From: Alphaproteobacteria bacterium
GTDB taxonomy: Bacteria > Pseudomonadota > Alphaproteobacteria > Rhodospirillales > Rhodospirillaceae
NCBI GenBank assembly: GCA_012103295.1
Contig: WLXB01000005.1
Coordinates: 1 to 64,000 of the forward strand
Direction of reading: 5' to 3'
Length of the DNA: 64,000 nt
Shown here: one piece after another, positions 43,951 through 52,533 of the stretch
Numbering within the stretch: position 1 is the first letter of the stretch
Layout of the letters: every line of letters starts with the position of its first letter
Position numbers and translations under genes: made by a program
Notes under the pieces: generated by a model
What the model saw: the letters and a program-made list of their open reading frames with translations, nothing else
Told to the model about the DNA's origin: nothing
The model's database searches: none

Positions 43951-44784
43951 ATGGTGGCGATTACGGCACGACGATTGTACGTCGATGGACCATACGGACA
44001 GGTGCATATACGAGAAGCGCGCCCAAAATCCGGTGAGTCGAGTAAACCGCCGCTGATCTGTTTTCACCAAAGTCCTGTGTCGGGCGCCCAATATCGTCCG
44101 TTCCAAGATGAAATGGCTAGGGATCGCATCGTCTGGTGTCCAGATACGCCTGGCTTCGGCGGATCAGATGCGCCTCAGGATGTTGTCACGATTGGTGATT
44201 ATGCGAATGCGATGGCAACCGTGATCGACGCTCTCGGTTATGGCGATGACGGCGGTGGCGCTGTAGACGTTTTTGGCGGCCACACCGGTAGTGTAATCGG
44301 TACTGAATTGGCTGTCAGTCGGCCCGCGTCTGTTCGGAAAATCATATATCCTTCTGTGGCTTTGTTTTCCAACGAACAAAAGACGATGATGATGCAGCGT
44401 TTTGGTGGCCCGCCTGAATATTTTACTGATCCAGATTTCGTGGCTAGCACTTACAAGCAAACCGTTTTGGATGGTCACCCTGACCTTGATCCCGAACGCC
44501 GATTGGAATTGTTCACCGAGCGCCTGCGATCCGGCATGAAGGCGTGGTACGCGCCTGAAGCGGTGATGAGTTACGACGCAGAAGGCCAACTTAAGAAGGT
44601 GACGCAGTCGGCTCTCGTCCTTGTCCTCGACGATATGCTTGCGGAAAATACGCGCTTGGCCGGAACGTTGGTCCAAGACGCGACTATTGTTGAAATGATG
44701 CATATCCCTCACGCACTGGCCTGGGACAAGCATGCAGAAGAAATAGCGCACTCTGTTCGGGTGTTTCTCGATGCGACGCCATAG
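43951..44784 (+). CDS. Alpha/beta hydrolase with His in the nucleophile elbow, paralogue 2
   Basis: A 277-residue protein without a signal peptide. FHQSPVSGAQY, CPDTPGFGGSDAP, then VFGGHTGSVIGTELA: the elbow reads G109-G110-H111-T112-G113. As in the exported hydrolase at 6391, the nucleophile is a His. The late catalytic His candidate is in MMHIPHALAW. The two share the Y/F-G-x-G/S-D pattern and TELA. RBS AGGGGGATGAT. It leads a plus-strand operon: MFS transporter after 6 bases, then two beta-lactamase-family hydrolases and DUF1838. Hydrolysis of an ester or C-C bond by the normal mechanism is doubtful. Confidence 0.75.
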   Translation: MVAITARRLYVDGPYGQVHIREARPKSGESSKPPLICFHQSPVSGAQYRPFQDEMARDRIVWCPDTPGFGGSDAPQDVVTIGDYANAMATVIDALGYGDDGGGAVDVFGGHTGSVIGTELAVSRPASVRKIIYPSVALFSNEQKTMMMQRFGGPPEYFTDPDFVASTYKQTVLDGHPDLDPERRLELFTERLRSGMKAWYAPEAVMSYDAEGQLKKVTQSALVLVLDDMLAENTRLAGTLVQDATIVEMMHIPHALAWDKHAEEIAHSVRVFLDATP

Positions 44785-44790
44785 GAATTT

Positions 44791-46035
44791 ATGGGTTACT
44801 TCCGATTTCTACTAGCCCATCCTCGGTTCTTGAGTTTCGGGTTTGGGCTCAACGTCTTCGTTGCACTTGGTCAAACGTTTTATGTTTCTCTTTACAACGG
44901 TGAAATTCGCTTAGCGTTTTCTCTCAGTCATGGAGAACTCGCCGCTTTATACGGATCCGCAACCATCGTTGGCTCTGTCCTCCTACTTGCGACCGGTCGC
45001 TTGCTCGATCGTGTCGATTTGAGATGGTTTGCCGCCATAACAACCGTTCTCGTTGCCATCGGCTGCTGGCTATTTTCAGCAACGACAACGGTCGTAGGAC
45101 TGTTTGCCGCAATTTTTGCAATTCGTTTTGCAGCTCAAGGTTTGTGGGGTGTCTGCGCCCAAGTGAGCATGGCGCGTTATTTTGACGCTGATCGAGGCAA
45201 GGCCGCCGCTGTTGCCGGTACCGGGTATTCACTCGGCTTTGCGATTTTTCCGTTGATCGGTGCGTGGCTGCTCACCAGCTACGGGTGGCGTGATGCGTGG
45301 TCGTTGTCGGGCTGGTTTGTGCTGCTGGTTATACTGCCGCTCATCATAATCCAGCTGTGGGGGCACGGTAGCCGTCACCGCGCCTACGAAGCCAAGCTGG
45401 ATACGCTATCAGACGCCTCGAATGAGACCTCAACTCAGCAATGGACTCTGTCCGACGTTCTGACCGATATGCGCTTTTGGTTGATTCAGCCGTGCATGGT
45501 GGTCGTTCCCTGCGTTGTCTTCTCAATCCAATTTCATCAATTATTCTTGGTGGAAACAAAAGGCTGGGACCTGACGGCTTTCGCTGGAAGCTACAGCATT
45601 TATGCTGCCGTATCCTTGTTCGCGACATTGATGTGTGGGTCGTTGATTGATCGTTATAAGTCTTATCGCCTCATCCGTTTTTGTGTTTTGCCGTTGATAC
45701 CCGCACTCTTAGCGCTCGCCATTTTTGACTCACCCCTTATCATTCCAATCGTAATGGCTTTAACAGGCCTGACCTTTGGCTTGAGTTTGGTGGTGTATGT
45801 CACGATCTGGGCAGAACTCTATGGCACCAAGCACATGGGTGCGATCCGCTCGTTTAATATCTTTTTCAATGTGACCATTGCATCGGGTGTCATGGTTTTA
45901 ACCGGATGGTTGATCGATCAAAGCACGACTATTGCGATGATGTCTGCCGGCGGTATTGTCTTCGCGCTGATATCGTTGATTTGCCTTGAGGTCGCCAGCC
46001 GCGTACCCAGCCCGCGGCTAAAAAACGCAACATAA
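44791..46035 (+). CDS. MFS transporter
   Basis: A 414-residue membrane protein with 12 predicted helices. GRLLDRVDLRW is an MFS motif A-like loop between helices 2 and 3; LMCGSLIDRYKSYRLIR is the counterpart in the second half. FAAQGLWGVCAQVSMARYFDADRGKAAAVAGTGYSLGFAIFPLIGAWLL resembles the oxalate:formate antiporter / monocarboxylate-type branch. Start ATG 44791 after AGGAATTT. Located between hydrolases, so it probably moves the substrate or product of the pathway across the inner membrane. Direction unknown. Confidence 0.88.
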   Translation: MGYFRFLLAHPRFLSFGFGLNVFVALGQTFYVSLYNGEIRLAFSLSHGELAALYGSATIVGSVLLLATGRLLDRVDLRWFAAITTVLVAIGCWLFSATTTVVGLFAAIFAIRFAAQGLWGVCAQVSMARYFDADRGKAAAVAGTGYSLGFAIFPLIGAWLLTSYGWRDAWSLSGWFVLLVILPLIIIQLWGHGSRHRAYEAKLDTLSDASNETSTQQWTLSDVLTDMRFWLIQPCMVVVPCVVFSIQFHQLFLVETKGWDLTAFAGSYSIYAAVSLFATLMCGSLIDRYKSYRLIRFCVLPLIPALLALAIFDSPLIIPIVMALTGLTFGLSLVVYVTIWAELYGTKHMGAIRSFNIFFNVTIASGVMVLTGWLIDQSTTIAMMSAGGIVFALISLICLEVASRVPSPRLKNAT

Positions 46036-46052
46036 CTTAGGGTGATGTAGGA

Positions 46053-47285
46053 ATGTCCCGTAGAACGATTCTGCTCAGCCTTAGCGGTCTCGTCGTTCTC
46101 GCGGGGTTGATCTTTCTGTGGTCGAACCGCGTCTTGATCTATCGCCACTACACTCAAGGGACACCCAACCAAGTCAATGGATACACCTGGTATGAGCCGA
46201 CAGAAGAGATTGCGGGCAATCACGATGGTTTTTTCGCAATCGTCCAGGCGGATCAGCGGACCGTATCAGCTGACGCGATTTCTAAAGCCAGTGCCTACGC
46301 GAAGAGCAAGCGCTCGGAAAGCTTGTTGATCTGGCACCGCGGAGCTCTCCAGCACGCCGAATACTGGCTTGGGTTGGGCCCAGAGGATGTGGTCAATTCG
46401 CGCAGCATGCATAAAATGGCCGGCGGCCTATTGATCGCCCGCGCCATAGCCGACGGGGTCATCAACTCGGTTGATGACCCCGTAGCCAACTACATTCCAG
46501 CATGGCGCGGCACAGACAAAGCCACCATCACCATTCGCAATGTGCTGCAGATGTCGAGCGGTCTGCGGTGGTTTAGTATCCGTGATACGCCACCCTTCGG
46601 GCTCAGTTCGCGCCGTTACCTTGACCCAGAGTGGGATCGCGTGTTGTTGGATGAAATCCCGATGTCTTTCACACCAGGCACGGAATACGACTACAGCGAT
46701 ACCACTGCCGACGTCATGCCGCACATCATTCAAGGTGCGACAGGCAAACGTTATACTGAGTATTTCTCCCACGCTCTAATTAAACCGTTGGCGGCGCAGG
46801 GTGGGTTTCTTTGGATCAATCGAGAGGGCGGTATGCCGCACGGCGGCTGTTGTCTGATGTTGCCGCCGGAGACATGGCTGCGGTTCGGACTGTTGCTGTT
46901 AAACGGCGGCGCGTGGAATGGTCAGCAATTGCTGCCGGACACATGGATGACCGATATGCTGACTCCATCCGAGAACAAAGAGCAATTCGGCTTGATGATC
47001 TGGCTTGGCAAACCGTATCTCGAACGGCGGCTGTATCACCGCCCAGAGTCGCCAATTAACCAGGTGCCGAAACCTGGCGTCTATAATTCCGAGCCGTTCC
47101 TAGCTGACGATCTGTTTATGTTTGATGGGGCTGAAGGGCGGATGGTCTATATTGTTCCGTCTGAGGATTTGGTCATTGTTCGCACCGGCTTCCGACCCCC
47201 GGCTGGCGAGTCGGAGTGGGACAACGCCTTTCTTCCAAATACGATCATGCGCGGTATCAAATCGACCGGCGAGGAGCGGCCATGA
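46053..47285 (+). CDS. Serine beta-lactamase-family hydrolase, copy 1
   Basis: A 410-residue protein with an N-terminal anchor (TILLSLSGLVVLAGLIFLWS), so inner-membrane tethered with a periplasmic domain. The active-site Ser is in S118-M-H-K121 (SxxK). The second motif is YSD (YDYSDTTADVM, where Tyr is the general base), and the third appears as the HGG-type region MPHGGCCLM. Such class C-like proteins are mostly esterases or D-amino acid peptidases rather than antibiotic beta-lactamases. Stop overlaps the ATG of copy 2. Confidence 0.85.
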   Translation: MSRRTILLSLSGLVVLAGLIFLWSNRVLIYRHYTQGTPNQVNGYTWYEPTEEIAGNHDGFFAIVQADQRTVSADAISKASAYAKSKRSESLLIWHRGALQHAEYWLGLGPEDVVNSRSMHKMAGGLLIARAIADGVINSVDDPVANYIPAWRGTDKATITIRNVLQMSSGLRWFSIRDTPPFGLSSRRYLDPEWDRVLLDEIPMSFTPGTEYDYSDTTADVMPHIIQGATGKRYTEYFSHALIKPLAAQGGFLWINREGGMPHGGCCLMLPPETWLRFGLLLLNGGAWNGQQLLPDTWMTDMLTPSENKEQFGLMIWLGKPYLERRLYHRPESPINQVPKPGVYNSEPFLADDLFMFDGAEGRMVYIVPSEDLVIVRTGFRPPAGESEWDNAFLPNTIMRGIKSTGEERP

Positions 47286-48475
47286 AGAAGGTTTCTACGG
47301 GGTTGGTCGCGGTCGTCGCTCTTATGGCGGCACTGATTCTCCTCGACGCGACCTTTTGGAACCGGTTTCTCACGATTGGCAATCAAACACCTGTCACTTA
47401 CCCCGGATGGATTGGGCCAACGGCGACGGTTGCGGGAGACTTTGAGCATGAGCTTCTGACCGCCGATCCAGGCGGGCGGGTTTTGTCCGACGAGGCGATC
47501 GCCGAACTTGTTACTTATGCAGAGGAATTGGACTCGTTCTCTCTGCTGGTTCATCACGCCGGTGCCATTCAGTTCGAAACCTATTGGCGAGACTTCGGTC
47601 CCGACGACGTAACCGAGACCTATTCCATGGCGAAGTCTGTCCTGGGAATCATGATTGGGTTTGCAGTTGGGGACGGTGATATCGGTTCTATAGACGACCC
47701 GGTTATAAAGTACGTTCCTGAGTGGGTGGGGACTGGCCGTGAGTCCATGACCGTGCGCCATGCGCTGAGCATGGCTAGCGGCCTGGAACACCACCGGTTC
47801 AATTTTACGCTGGCACAAAACCCCTATGGCAAAGCGCTCCGCCTGTTCATTGGCACCGATATGGAACAGGCCATCTTGCGTTTCGGCCTCGATGCGGAGC
47901 CGGGAGCTGAGTTTGCCTATAACAGCGCTAATTCTCAGTTGCTGATGTTGATATTGCAGCGTGCGACAGGTCGGGCTTATGCCGAGTATGTCTCGGAAAA
48001 GTTATGGCGGCCCCTTGGCGCAAAAGACGCGACCCTTTGGATGGATCGTGAAGAGGGGATGCCTAAGGCGTATTCGTTCTTTCAAGCGCGACCGCGGGAT
48101 TGGCTGCGTATTGGTTTGGCGATCAAGAACGGTGGTGCTGTAGATGGCACTCAAGTGATCTCAGCGGATTGGCTGGCACGGATGCAGTCCCCATCGCCTA
48201 GTAATCCTAAGTACGGGCTCCAGATGTGGATTGGCAGTCCTTATGTGCCGGAGCGATTTTACAATTCCAACACACCCTTCGGGGTTAAGCAGGCAGAGCC
48301 CTTTGTCACAGACGACGTTGTGTTCTTTGACGGCGGTGGTGGTCAGCGGGTCTATGTCATTCCGTCGGCAGATTTGGTGATCGTTCGCACGGGTATGTCG
48401 TCGTCCGCGTGGGATGACGGCATTATTCCTAATATCGTTCTACGCGATCTAGGTTTTGAGCAGGGAGGGTCCTAG
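47282..48475 (+). CDS. Serine beta-lactamase-family hydrolase, copy 2
   Basis: A 397-residue protein from ATG 47282, overlapping the previous stop as ATGA. N-terminal anchor MKKVSTGLVAVVALMAALIL. S115-M-A-K118 (SxxK), Y-N-S in FAYNSANSQLL as the YxN motif. The overall order (SIDDPVIKYVPEW, VRHALSMASGL, PTGRAYAEYVSEKLWRPLGAKD) is close to copy 1, so they arose by duplication. Probably a lactonase or esterase in the periplasm. Followed by a DUF1838 gene whose GTG overlaps the stop by one base. Confidence 0.85.
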   Translation: MKKVSTGLVAVVALMAALILLDATFWNRFLTIGNQTPVTYPGWIGPTATVAGDFEHELLTADPGGRVLSDEAIAELVTYAEELDSFSLLVHHAGAIQFETYWRDFGPDDVTETYSMAKSVLGIMIGFAVGDGDIGSIDDPVIKYVPEWVGTGRESMTVRHALSMASGLEHHRFNFTLAQNPYGKALRLFIGTDMEQAILRFGLDAEPGAEFAYNSANSQLLMLILQRATGRAYAEYVSEKLWRPLGAKDATLWMDREEGMPKAYSFFQARPRDWLRIGLAIKNGGAVDGTQVISADWLARMQSPSPSNPKYGLQMWIGSPYVPERFYNSNTPFGVKQAEPFVTDDVVFFDGGGGQRVYVIPSADLVIVRTGMSSSAWDDGIIPNIVLRDLGFEQGGS

Positions 48476-49335
48476 TGACACATTTTACACGCCGTCGCGC
48501 GCTGGCTGGCGGGTTGGCCTTGGCCACGTTGCCAACCGCGTCTTTCGCTGGCACTGGGCTACCGGCTGACCCGGCAGAGCAGAACGAAGCTTATGTCAAA
48601 ATTCTCGGTCGCACCGATGAAGGGCGTGTTACGAAAAAGACTCGCGGCATTGTCATGGCCGTTCTGCCAGATGCTGTCGTTCCTCTCTATGGATTCCGCA
48701 ACAGTGAGTCAGCGTGGTGGCGCAAGATTGACGATGCCAGTTGGGTCCGTTTTCCTTCGGTGTTGTCCTTTTTTACCGATCTTCAAACCGATACGTTTAT
48801 CGATACGTTCGAGAGCCCGTTTAACGGTGAGACAGTTACCCTTACGCCGAGTTTTATTCGTCACAAAGAGGGCGAGCTGTTTACGCCGAATGGACATTAC
48901 TACGGCAGCATGAAGCGTACATTTCCGGATCGGTATCCCGAGAAGCCGTTACAACTCAATTGGACACGGGACGGGGATGACGTTCGTCTTCAAAGATCAT
49001 CCAATTTCCCTCCAATGATTCCTCAGCCTTCATTGGAGTCGGTGTCCTTTTTTTCCAACGAGTCCGAAGTGTTTGATCCCGCCGTGACCGACGCCCACTA
49101 CCGGTCCGCGGGTTGGAATATCTTCTCGGGCGTCCGTGCACCCTACCAAGCGTTGGGGGTTCTGCCCGGTCATGCAATTTGGCATTTCGACGCCGTTAAG
49201 CTCGACGACGTTGACGAGTGTGATGCCGACTATCTGAAGAGGGCGCGCGCTTACACGCCTCTGTATGATCAGTCACCAGAGCTGGACGAAGGTCCGTCTT
49301 TCTTTGAGCGCTTAATGTCCAACCGGCAGCCCTAA
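48475..49335 (+). CDS. DUF1838 protein, paralogue 2 (Tat-like signal)
   Basis: A 286-residue protein from GTG 48475. Leader FTRRRALAGGLALATLPTASFA. Mature sequence includes ERYPEKPLQL... and FIDTFESPFNGETVTLT matching the NPYTG segment of paralogue 1, and LPGHAIWHFDAVKLDDVDECDADYLKRA matching the GDRPGHTIWH signature. Last gene of the plus-strand operon starting at 43951. Convergent with the flavoprotein gene, 4 bases apart. Function unknown. Confidence 0.85.
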   Translation: MTHFTRRRALAGGLALATLPTASFAGTGLPADPAEQNEAYVKILGRTDEGRVTKKTRGIVMAVLPDAVVPLYGFRNSESAWWRKIDDASWVRFPSVLSFFTDLQTDTFIDTFESPFNGETVTLTPSFIRHKEGELFTPNGHYYGSMKRTFPDRYPEKPLQLNWTRDGDDVRLQRSSNFPPMIPQPSLESVSFFSNESEVFDPAVTDAHYRSAGWNIFSGVRAPYQALGVLPGHAIWHFDAVKLDDVDECDADYLKRARAYTPLYDQSPELDEGPSFFERLMSNRQP

Positions 49336-49339
49336 CAAG

Positions 49340-50773
49340 CTACTCCGCTGCTTCGGCCGTCGCGGTTTTCCAGCTTAAGAACCGTTCACCGAGGAGGCGG
49401 CCCATCGTTAGGCAGCCACCGACGCTTGAGCCGCCGAGGTAGGCGTTGCCCCAGATGCCCATGCCAAGCATTTCACCACCCGCGTATAGATTGGGAATGG
49501 CTTTGCCGTCCGCATCTAGGATGCGCAGCTCGTTGTCGCAGGCGATGCCGGCGAAGCCAACCACTGAAATGGCGTAGTGCTTGATGGCGTAGAACGGACC
49601 TTTCTCAATCGGGGCGGGGGTATGCTTGCGGCCCCAAGGGTCGGACTCAACCACTCGGCCTTTGTTGAACTGATCGACAGTTGTTGCCAGATTCTCAGCC
49701 GGTACACCACACGCCTCAGCTAAACCCTCAATGGTATCGGCGCGGCAGTAGTCGGGGTGGGTTGCAAAAGCGCGTTCGATTTTCTCCGCGTCCCAGCCCA
49801 GAAATAGCTGCGGCGCTTGATCCAAAATACCTTGGTCGTAAACCAGCCAACATGTCCAGTCGGATTGGTTCATCACAGTCCGTTCGCGGAAGTCCTGGCT
49901 TTCTTCTTCTTCATTGATGAAGCGACGACCCTCGTTGTTGACTAGAATTTCCCACGGCGCGCGCATGGAGGGGAAAGTCATTGTGTGAATCCAGTGATCG
50001 TCTGGTTTATCGACATCGACAGTGCCGCCGAAGGTCATGATTAAGTTGTCAGCCAACTGAACCTTGGCGCCCAGCTTGCGGGCTTGCTCAATGCCATCAC
50101 CTTTAGAATGCTTGTAGGTGTAAACCCGCTTCGGGCGATTATGGAACTCTTTCCAGTGCGCGTCGCTGTTGGAATATCCTCCACAGGCAAGCAGAGTTGC
50201 AGACGCTCGAATCTCTTCACTATCGCCGTTTTCCGTTTGGACGACGATACCGCCAATCGAACCGTCTGCATCGACAATGAGATCCGTCATGCGGGTCTTG
50301 AGGCGTAGTTCAACGTTCCCGCTTTCGAGCACTTTGTTAAAGGCAGTTTCAAGAACAGCGACGTACGCCTTGCCGGCTGTTGCCGGTGTTGTTATCCGTG
50401 CTACGGAGTAGGGTTCATGCCCTTGACCGAGGACCGGATTGTCCTCTGGATACTCAAGGCCAATCGACATAATCCAATCAAGCGTATCGGCAGAGTTTTC
50501 CTGCCACAGCCGCAACTTGTCGTAGTCGCCGGTGCCGTGGTTGATGTCGATGCAATCCTGGAAATGCTTTTCCGGCGAGTCCTCAATGCCTTTCTTTTTC
50601 TGCAAGGCAGAGCCGGCGGCACTCATAGAGCCGGAAGACAAATGTAATGTTCCGCCGACCTTATCAGCAACGTCGACTACCAGTACTTTAGCGCCGCGTT
50701 CTGAAGCCTTGATGGCGGCCGGTATGCCAGTGGTGCCGGCGCCGACGATGACGATATCCCATTGATTGGACAT
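49340..50773 (-). CDS. FAD-dependent dehydrogenase, fumarate reductase / 3-ketosteroid dehydrogenase-like
   Basis: A 477-residue flavoprotein. FAD-binding N-terminal motif is IVIVGAGTTGIPAAIKASERGAKVLVVDVADKVGGTLHLSSGSMSAAG (GxGxxG). The C-terminal signature NLYAGGEMLGMGIWGNAYLGGSSVGGCLTMGRLLGERFL is shared by FRD/SDH flavoproteins and 3-oxosteroid 1-dehydrogenases. HYAISVVGFAGIACDNELRIL forms the FAD-contact/catalytic region. Likely soluble. It probably introduces or reduces a C=C bond in the pathway's ring compound. Followed downstream (same strand) by nothing; the DUF1838 paralogue 3 is upstream, 72 bases away. Confidence 0.85.
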   Translation of the reverse strand: MSNQWDIVIVGAGTTGIPAAIKASERGAKVLVVDVADKVGGTLHLSSGSMSAAGSALQKKKGIEDSPEKHFQDCIDINHGTGDYDKLRLWQENSADTLDWIMSIGLEYPEDNPVLGQGHEPYSVARITTPATAGKAYVAVLETAFNKVLESGNVELRLKTRMTDLIVDADGSIGGIVVQTENGDSEEIRASATLLACGGYSNSDAHWKEFHNRPKRVYTYKHSKGDGIEQARKLGAKVQLADNLIMTFGGTVDVDKPDDHWIHTMTFPSMRAPWEILVNNEGRRFINEEEESQDFRERTVMNQSDWTCWLVYDQGILDQAPQLFLGWDAEKIERAFATHPDYCRADTIEGLAEACGVPAENLATTVDQFNKGRVVESDPWGRKHTPAPIEKGPFYAIKHYAISVVGFAGIACDNELRILDADGKAIPNLYAGGEMLGMGIWGNAYLGGSSVGGCLTMGRLLGERFLSWKTATAEAAE

Positions 50774-50845
50774 GCTGTGGTTCCCTTGCGTGTTAGTCTG
50801 TATTCAGGCTTTTAGCGTGAGTTTGTTTGTGAGTCTCGCGTCTTG

Positions 50846-51727
50846 TTAGGCGTCAGCCCAGGCCAAGACGTCGGGAATGTAACGTTCCGCTTGGGCCAGA
50901 TAAGCCGGTGATAGGTCATCAAAACTCTTGAGTTTGCTGCCGACGCAATGCCAAACGGAGTGTCCGGGGCGGTCGCCCATCTTTAGGAAGCCTTGCCACG
51001 GGGCCAGAAACACGATCCCGAAAACAGAATCGACGCGCTCGAGATCAGGGTTACGAATTTGATCCAGGGGGACTGTAGTGGTGCCATATTCCCCCAATGG
51101 TATTGGACGCTGGTCTGGGTATTTCCGTTGTCCCACCATTTGGACGTTCTCGCCCATTTGGGTCCAGGTCAGGGTCAGCGCGCTCTCCATATTTGAATCG
51201 ATATCCGCGCTCCAGTTTTCACCTTTCTTTGCGTTGGTATCCAAGGCGAACTGCGCGCTGGTCACGCGTCCATCGTCGCCGACATAATACAAACTGCGCG
51301 ACCCGATGGTATTGGGCGCGACCAGATTGTCTTCGCCAGTCCAAGGGTTGCGGAAGGTTTTGCCGTTGAGGACTTCGCCGGTCTCAGGGTCTTTGAATAT
51401 GGTCATGACTTTTGACCAGACTTCAAAACGTCCGTCGTCGCGCGGTAGCACCAATTTTGTCTCGCAGCTTTCACAGTCGAATACGACTTTGGGATTTTGG
51501 TCCGGCGTCACAGCGATGTAATACCCACGCCACGCGTTTGGAGCGGGTTTGCCCGATAGATCGCCTTGAATACGGAGATAATCGCGGAGTTCTTGCTCTT
51601 GGCTGGTGTGCAGCGCGTGATCCTCCGCGCGACCTTGTCTGACCCCTGCGGCGGCTAGTGTGCCTATCCCACCCAGACCTAGATTAAAGCCGCGTCGGGA
51701 AAGTATAGGTCCGGACAAAACAGACAT
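50846..51727 (-). CDS. DUF1838 protein, paralogue 3 (Tat-exported)
   Basis: A 293-residue protein. The leader ILSRRGFNLGLGGIGTLAAAGVRQGRA is a twin-arginine signal. ETGEVLNGKTFRNPWTGEDNLVA and LKMGDRPGHSVWHCVGSKLKSFDDLSPAYLAQA match paralogues 1 and 2. A pair of Cys (FDCESCETKLVLP) is unique to this copy and may bind metal. Co-oriented with the flavoprotein gene, 72 bases upstream of it. Divergent from the SDR-like gene at 51856. Confidence 0.85.
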   Translation of the reverse strand: MSVLSGPILSRRGFNLGLGGIGTLAAAGVRQGRAEDHALHTSQEQELRDYLRIQGDLSGKPAPNAWRGYYIAVTPDQNPKVVFDCESCETKLVLPRDDGRFEVWSKVMTIFKDPETGEVLNGKTFRNPWTGEDNLVAPNTIGSRSLYYVGDDGRVTSAQFALDTNAKKGENWSADIDSNMESALTLTWTQMGENVQMVGQRKYPDQRPIPLGEYGTTTVPLDQIRNPDLERVDSVFGIVFLAPWQGFLKMGDRPGHSVWHCVGSKLKSFDDLSPAYLAQAERYIPDVLAWADA

Positions 51728-51855
51728 GAGCGCACTCCAAGAAATCCAAAGTGTGAGGGTGTAGCGGCCTCATCAGATTTTGCCATCGTAACACTATGGG
51801 TTGATCAGCGTACGGTCGCATTGCTCCCGTCCGCTGACCTGCTTAGAGTCCGGTC

Positions 51856-52533
51856 ATGGTTAATCTTGCCGACAAAGTCGCATTTGTATCTGTATCCGAT
51901 GGCCCCATTAGTCGCGCCTGCGTTGCGTCGCTTAAAGCCGCTGGTGCCAAGGTGTGTGCCGCTGGTAGCGGCAACGCTGATCTTAATCTTGAAGTTGATA
52001 AATATGACCCAGCATCCTGGGACACAGCGTTCGATGTTTGCTCGCAGAAACTCGGTGGGTTGGATGTATTAGTTATCCCAACTGCAGGTCCATCATCTCA
52101 GCCGATAGAAGACGTACCGCTAGAGGACTTTGTTTCTGCCCACCGGGCGATGGTCGTTCCAGCATTCTTGGCTCAGAATCGTGGGATCATTGCCATGCGT
52201 AAAACAGGCAATGGCGGCGCTGTTGTGCACGTCATCCCGGCGGCGGCCCGGTCAGGATTGGATAGTGCGGTAGCTGCTTGTACCGCCAGCGCCGGTATTT
52301 TGTTCTCGTCTAAATCGGCCTCTCTTGAATGCGCAAAGGAGAAGGACGGCATTGTCGTCAACGCCGTGCTAGTGGGGCCGGTCGCGGGTGAGCCGCAGTT
52401 GCCCTATCCGAAGGATGTCGCCGCTGTGCCGCCTCAGGCTGTGGCGGACGCTGTCTTGTTTTATGCAACCGACGGCGCGGTTTATATGAGCGGTATGGAT
52501 TTGCCGGTCGATGGCGGGTTTTTGGCGGGATGA
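51856..52533 (+). CDS. Degenerate SDR-like protein
   Basis: A 225-residue protein with an SDR framework (ADKVAFVSVSDGPISRACVASLKAAGAKVCAAG; LDVLVIPTAGPSSQP; VVNAVLVGPVAGE; MSGMDLPVDGGFLAG). The Gly-rich cofactor loop is missing (SVSDGPIS in place of TGxxxGxG) and the YxxxK active site is absent (ACTASAGILFSSKSA). It is probably inactive alone and may pair with the intact SDR at 52530, whose ATG overlaps its stop. ATG 51856. Confidence 0.75.
   Translation: MVNLADKVAFVSVSDGPISRACVASLKAAGAKVCAAGSGNADLNLEVDKYDPASWDTAFDVCSQKLGGLDVLVIPTAGPSSQPIEDVPLEDFVSAHRAMVVPAFLAQNRGIIAMRKTGNGGAVVHVIPAAARSGLDSAVAACTASAGILFSSKSASLECAKEKDGIVVNAVLVGPVAGEPQLPYPKDVAAVPPQAVADAVLFYATDGAVYMSGMDLPVDGGFLAG

Noticed and set aside
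46053..48475. Antibiotic-resistance beta-lactamases
   Set aside because: SxxK and YxN/YSD motifs are shared by esterases and peptidases of the same superfamily; membrane anchors and operon context argue for a metabolic role.
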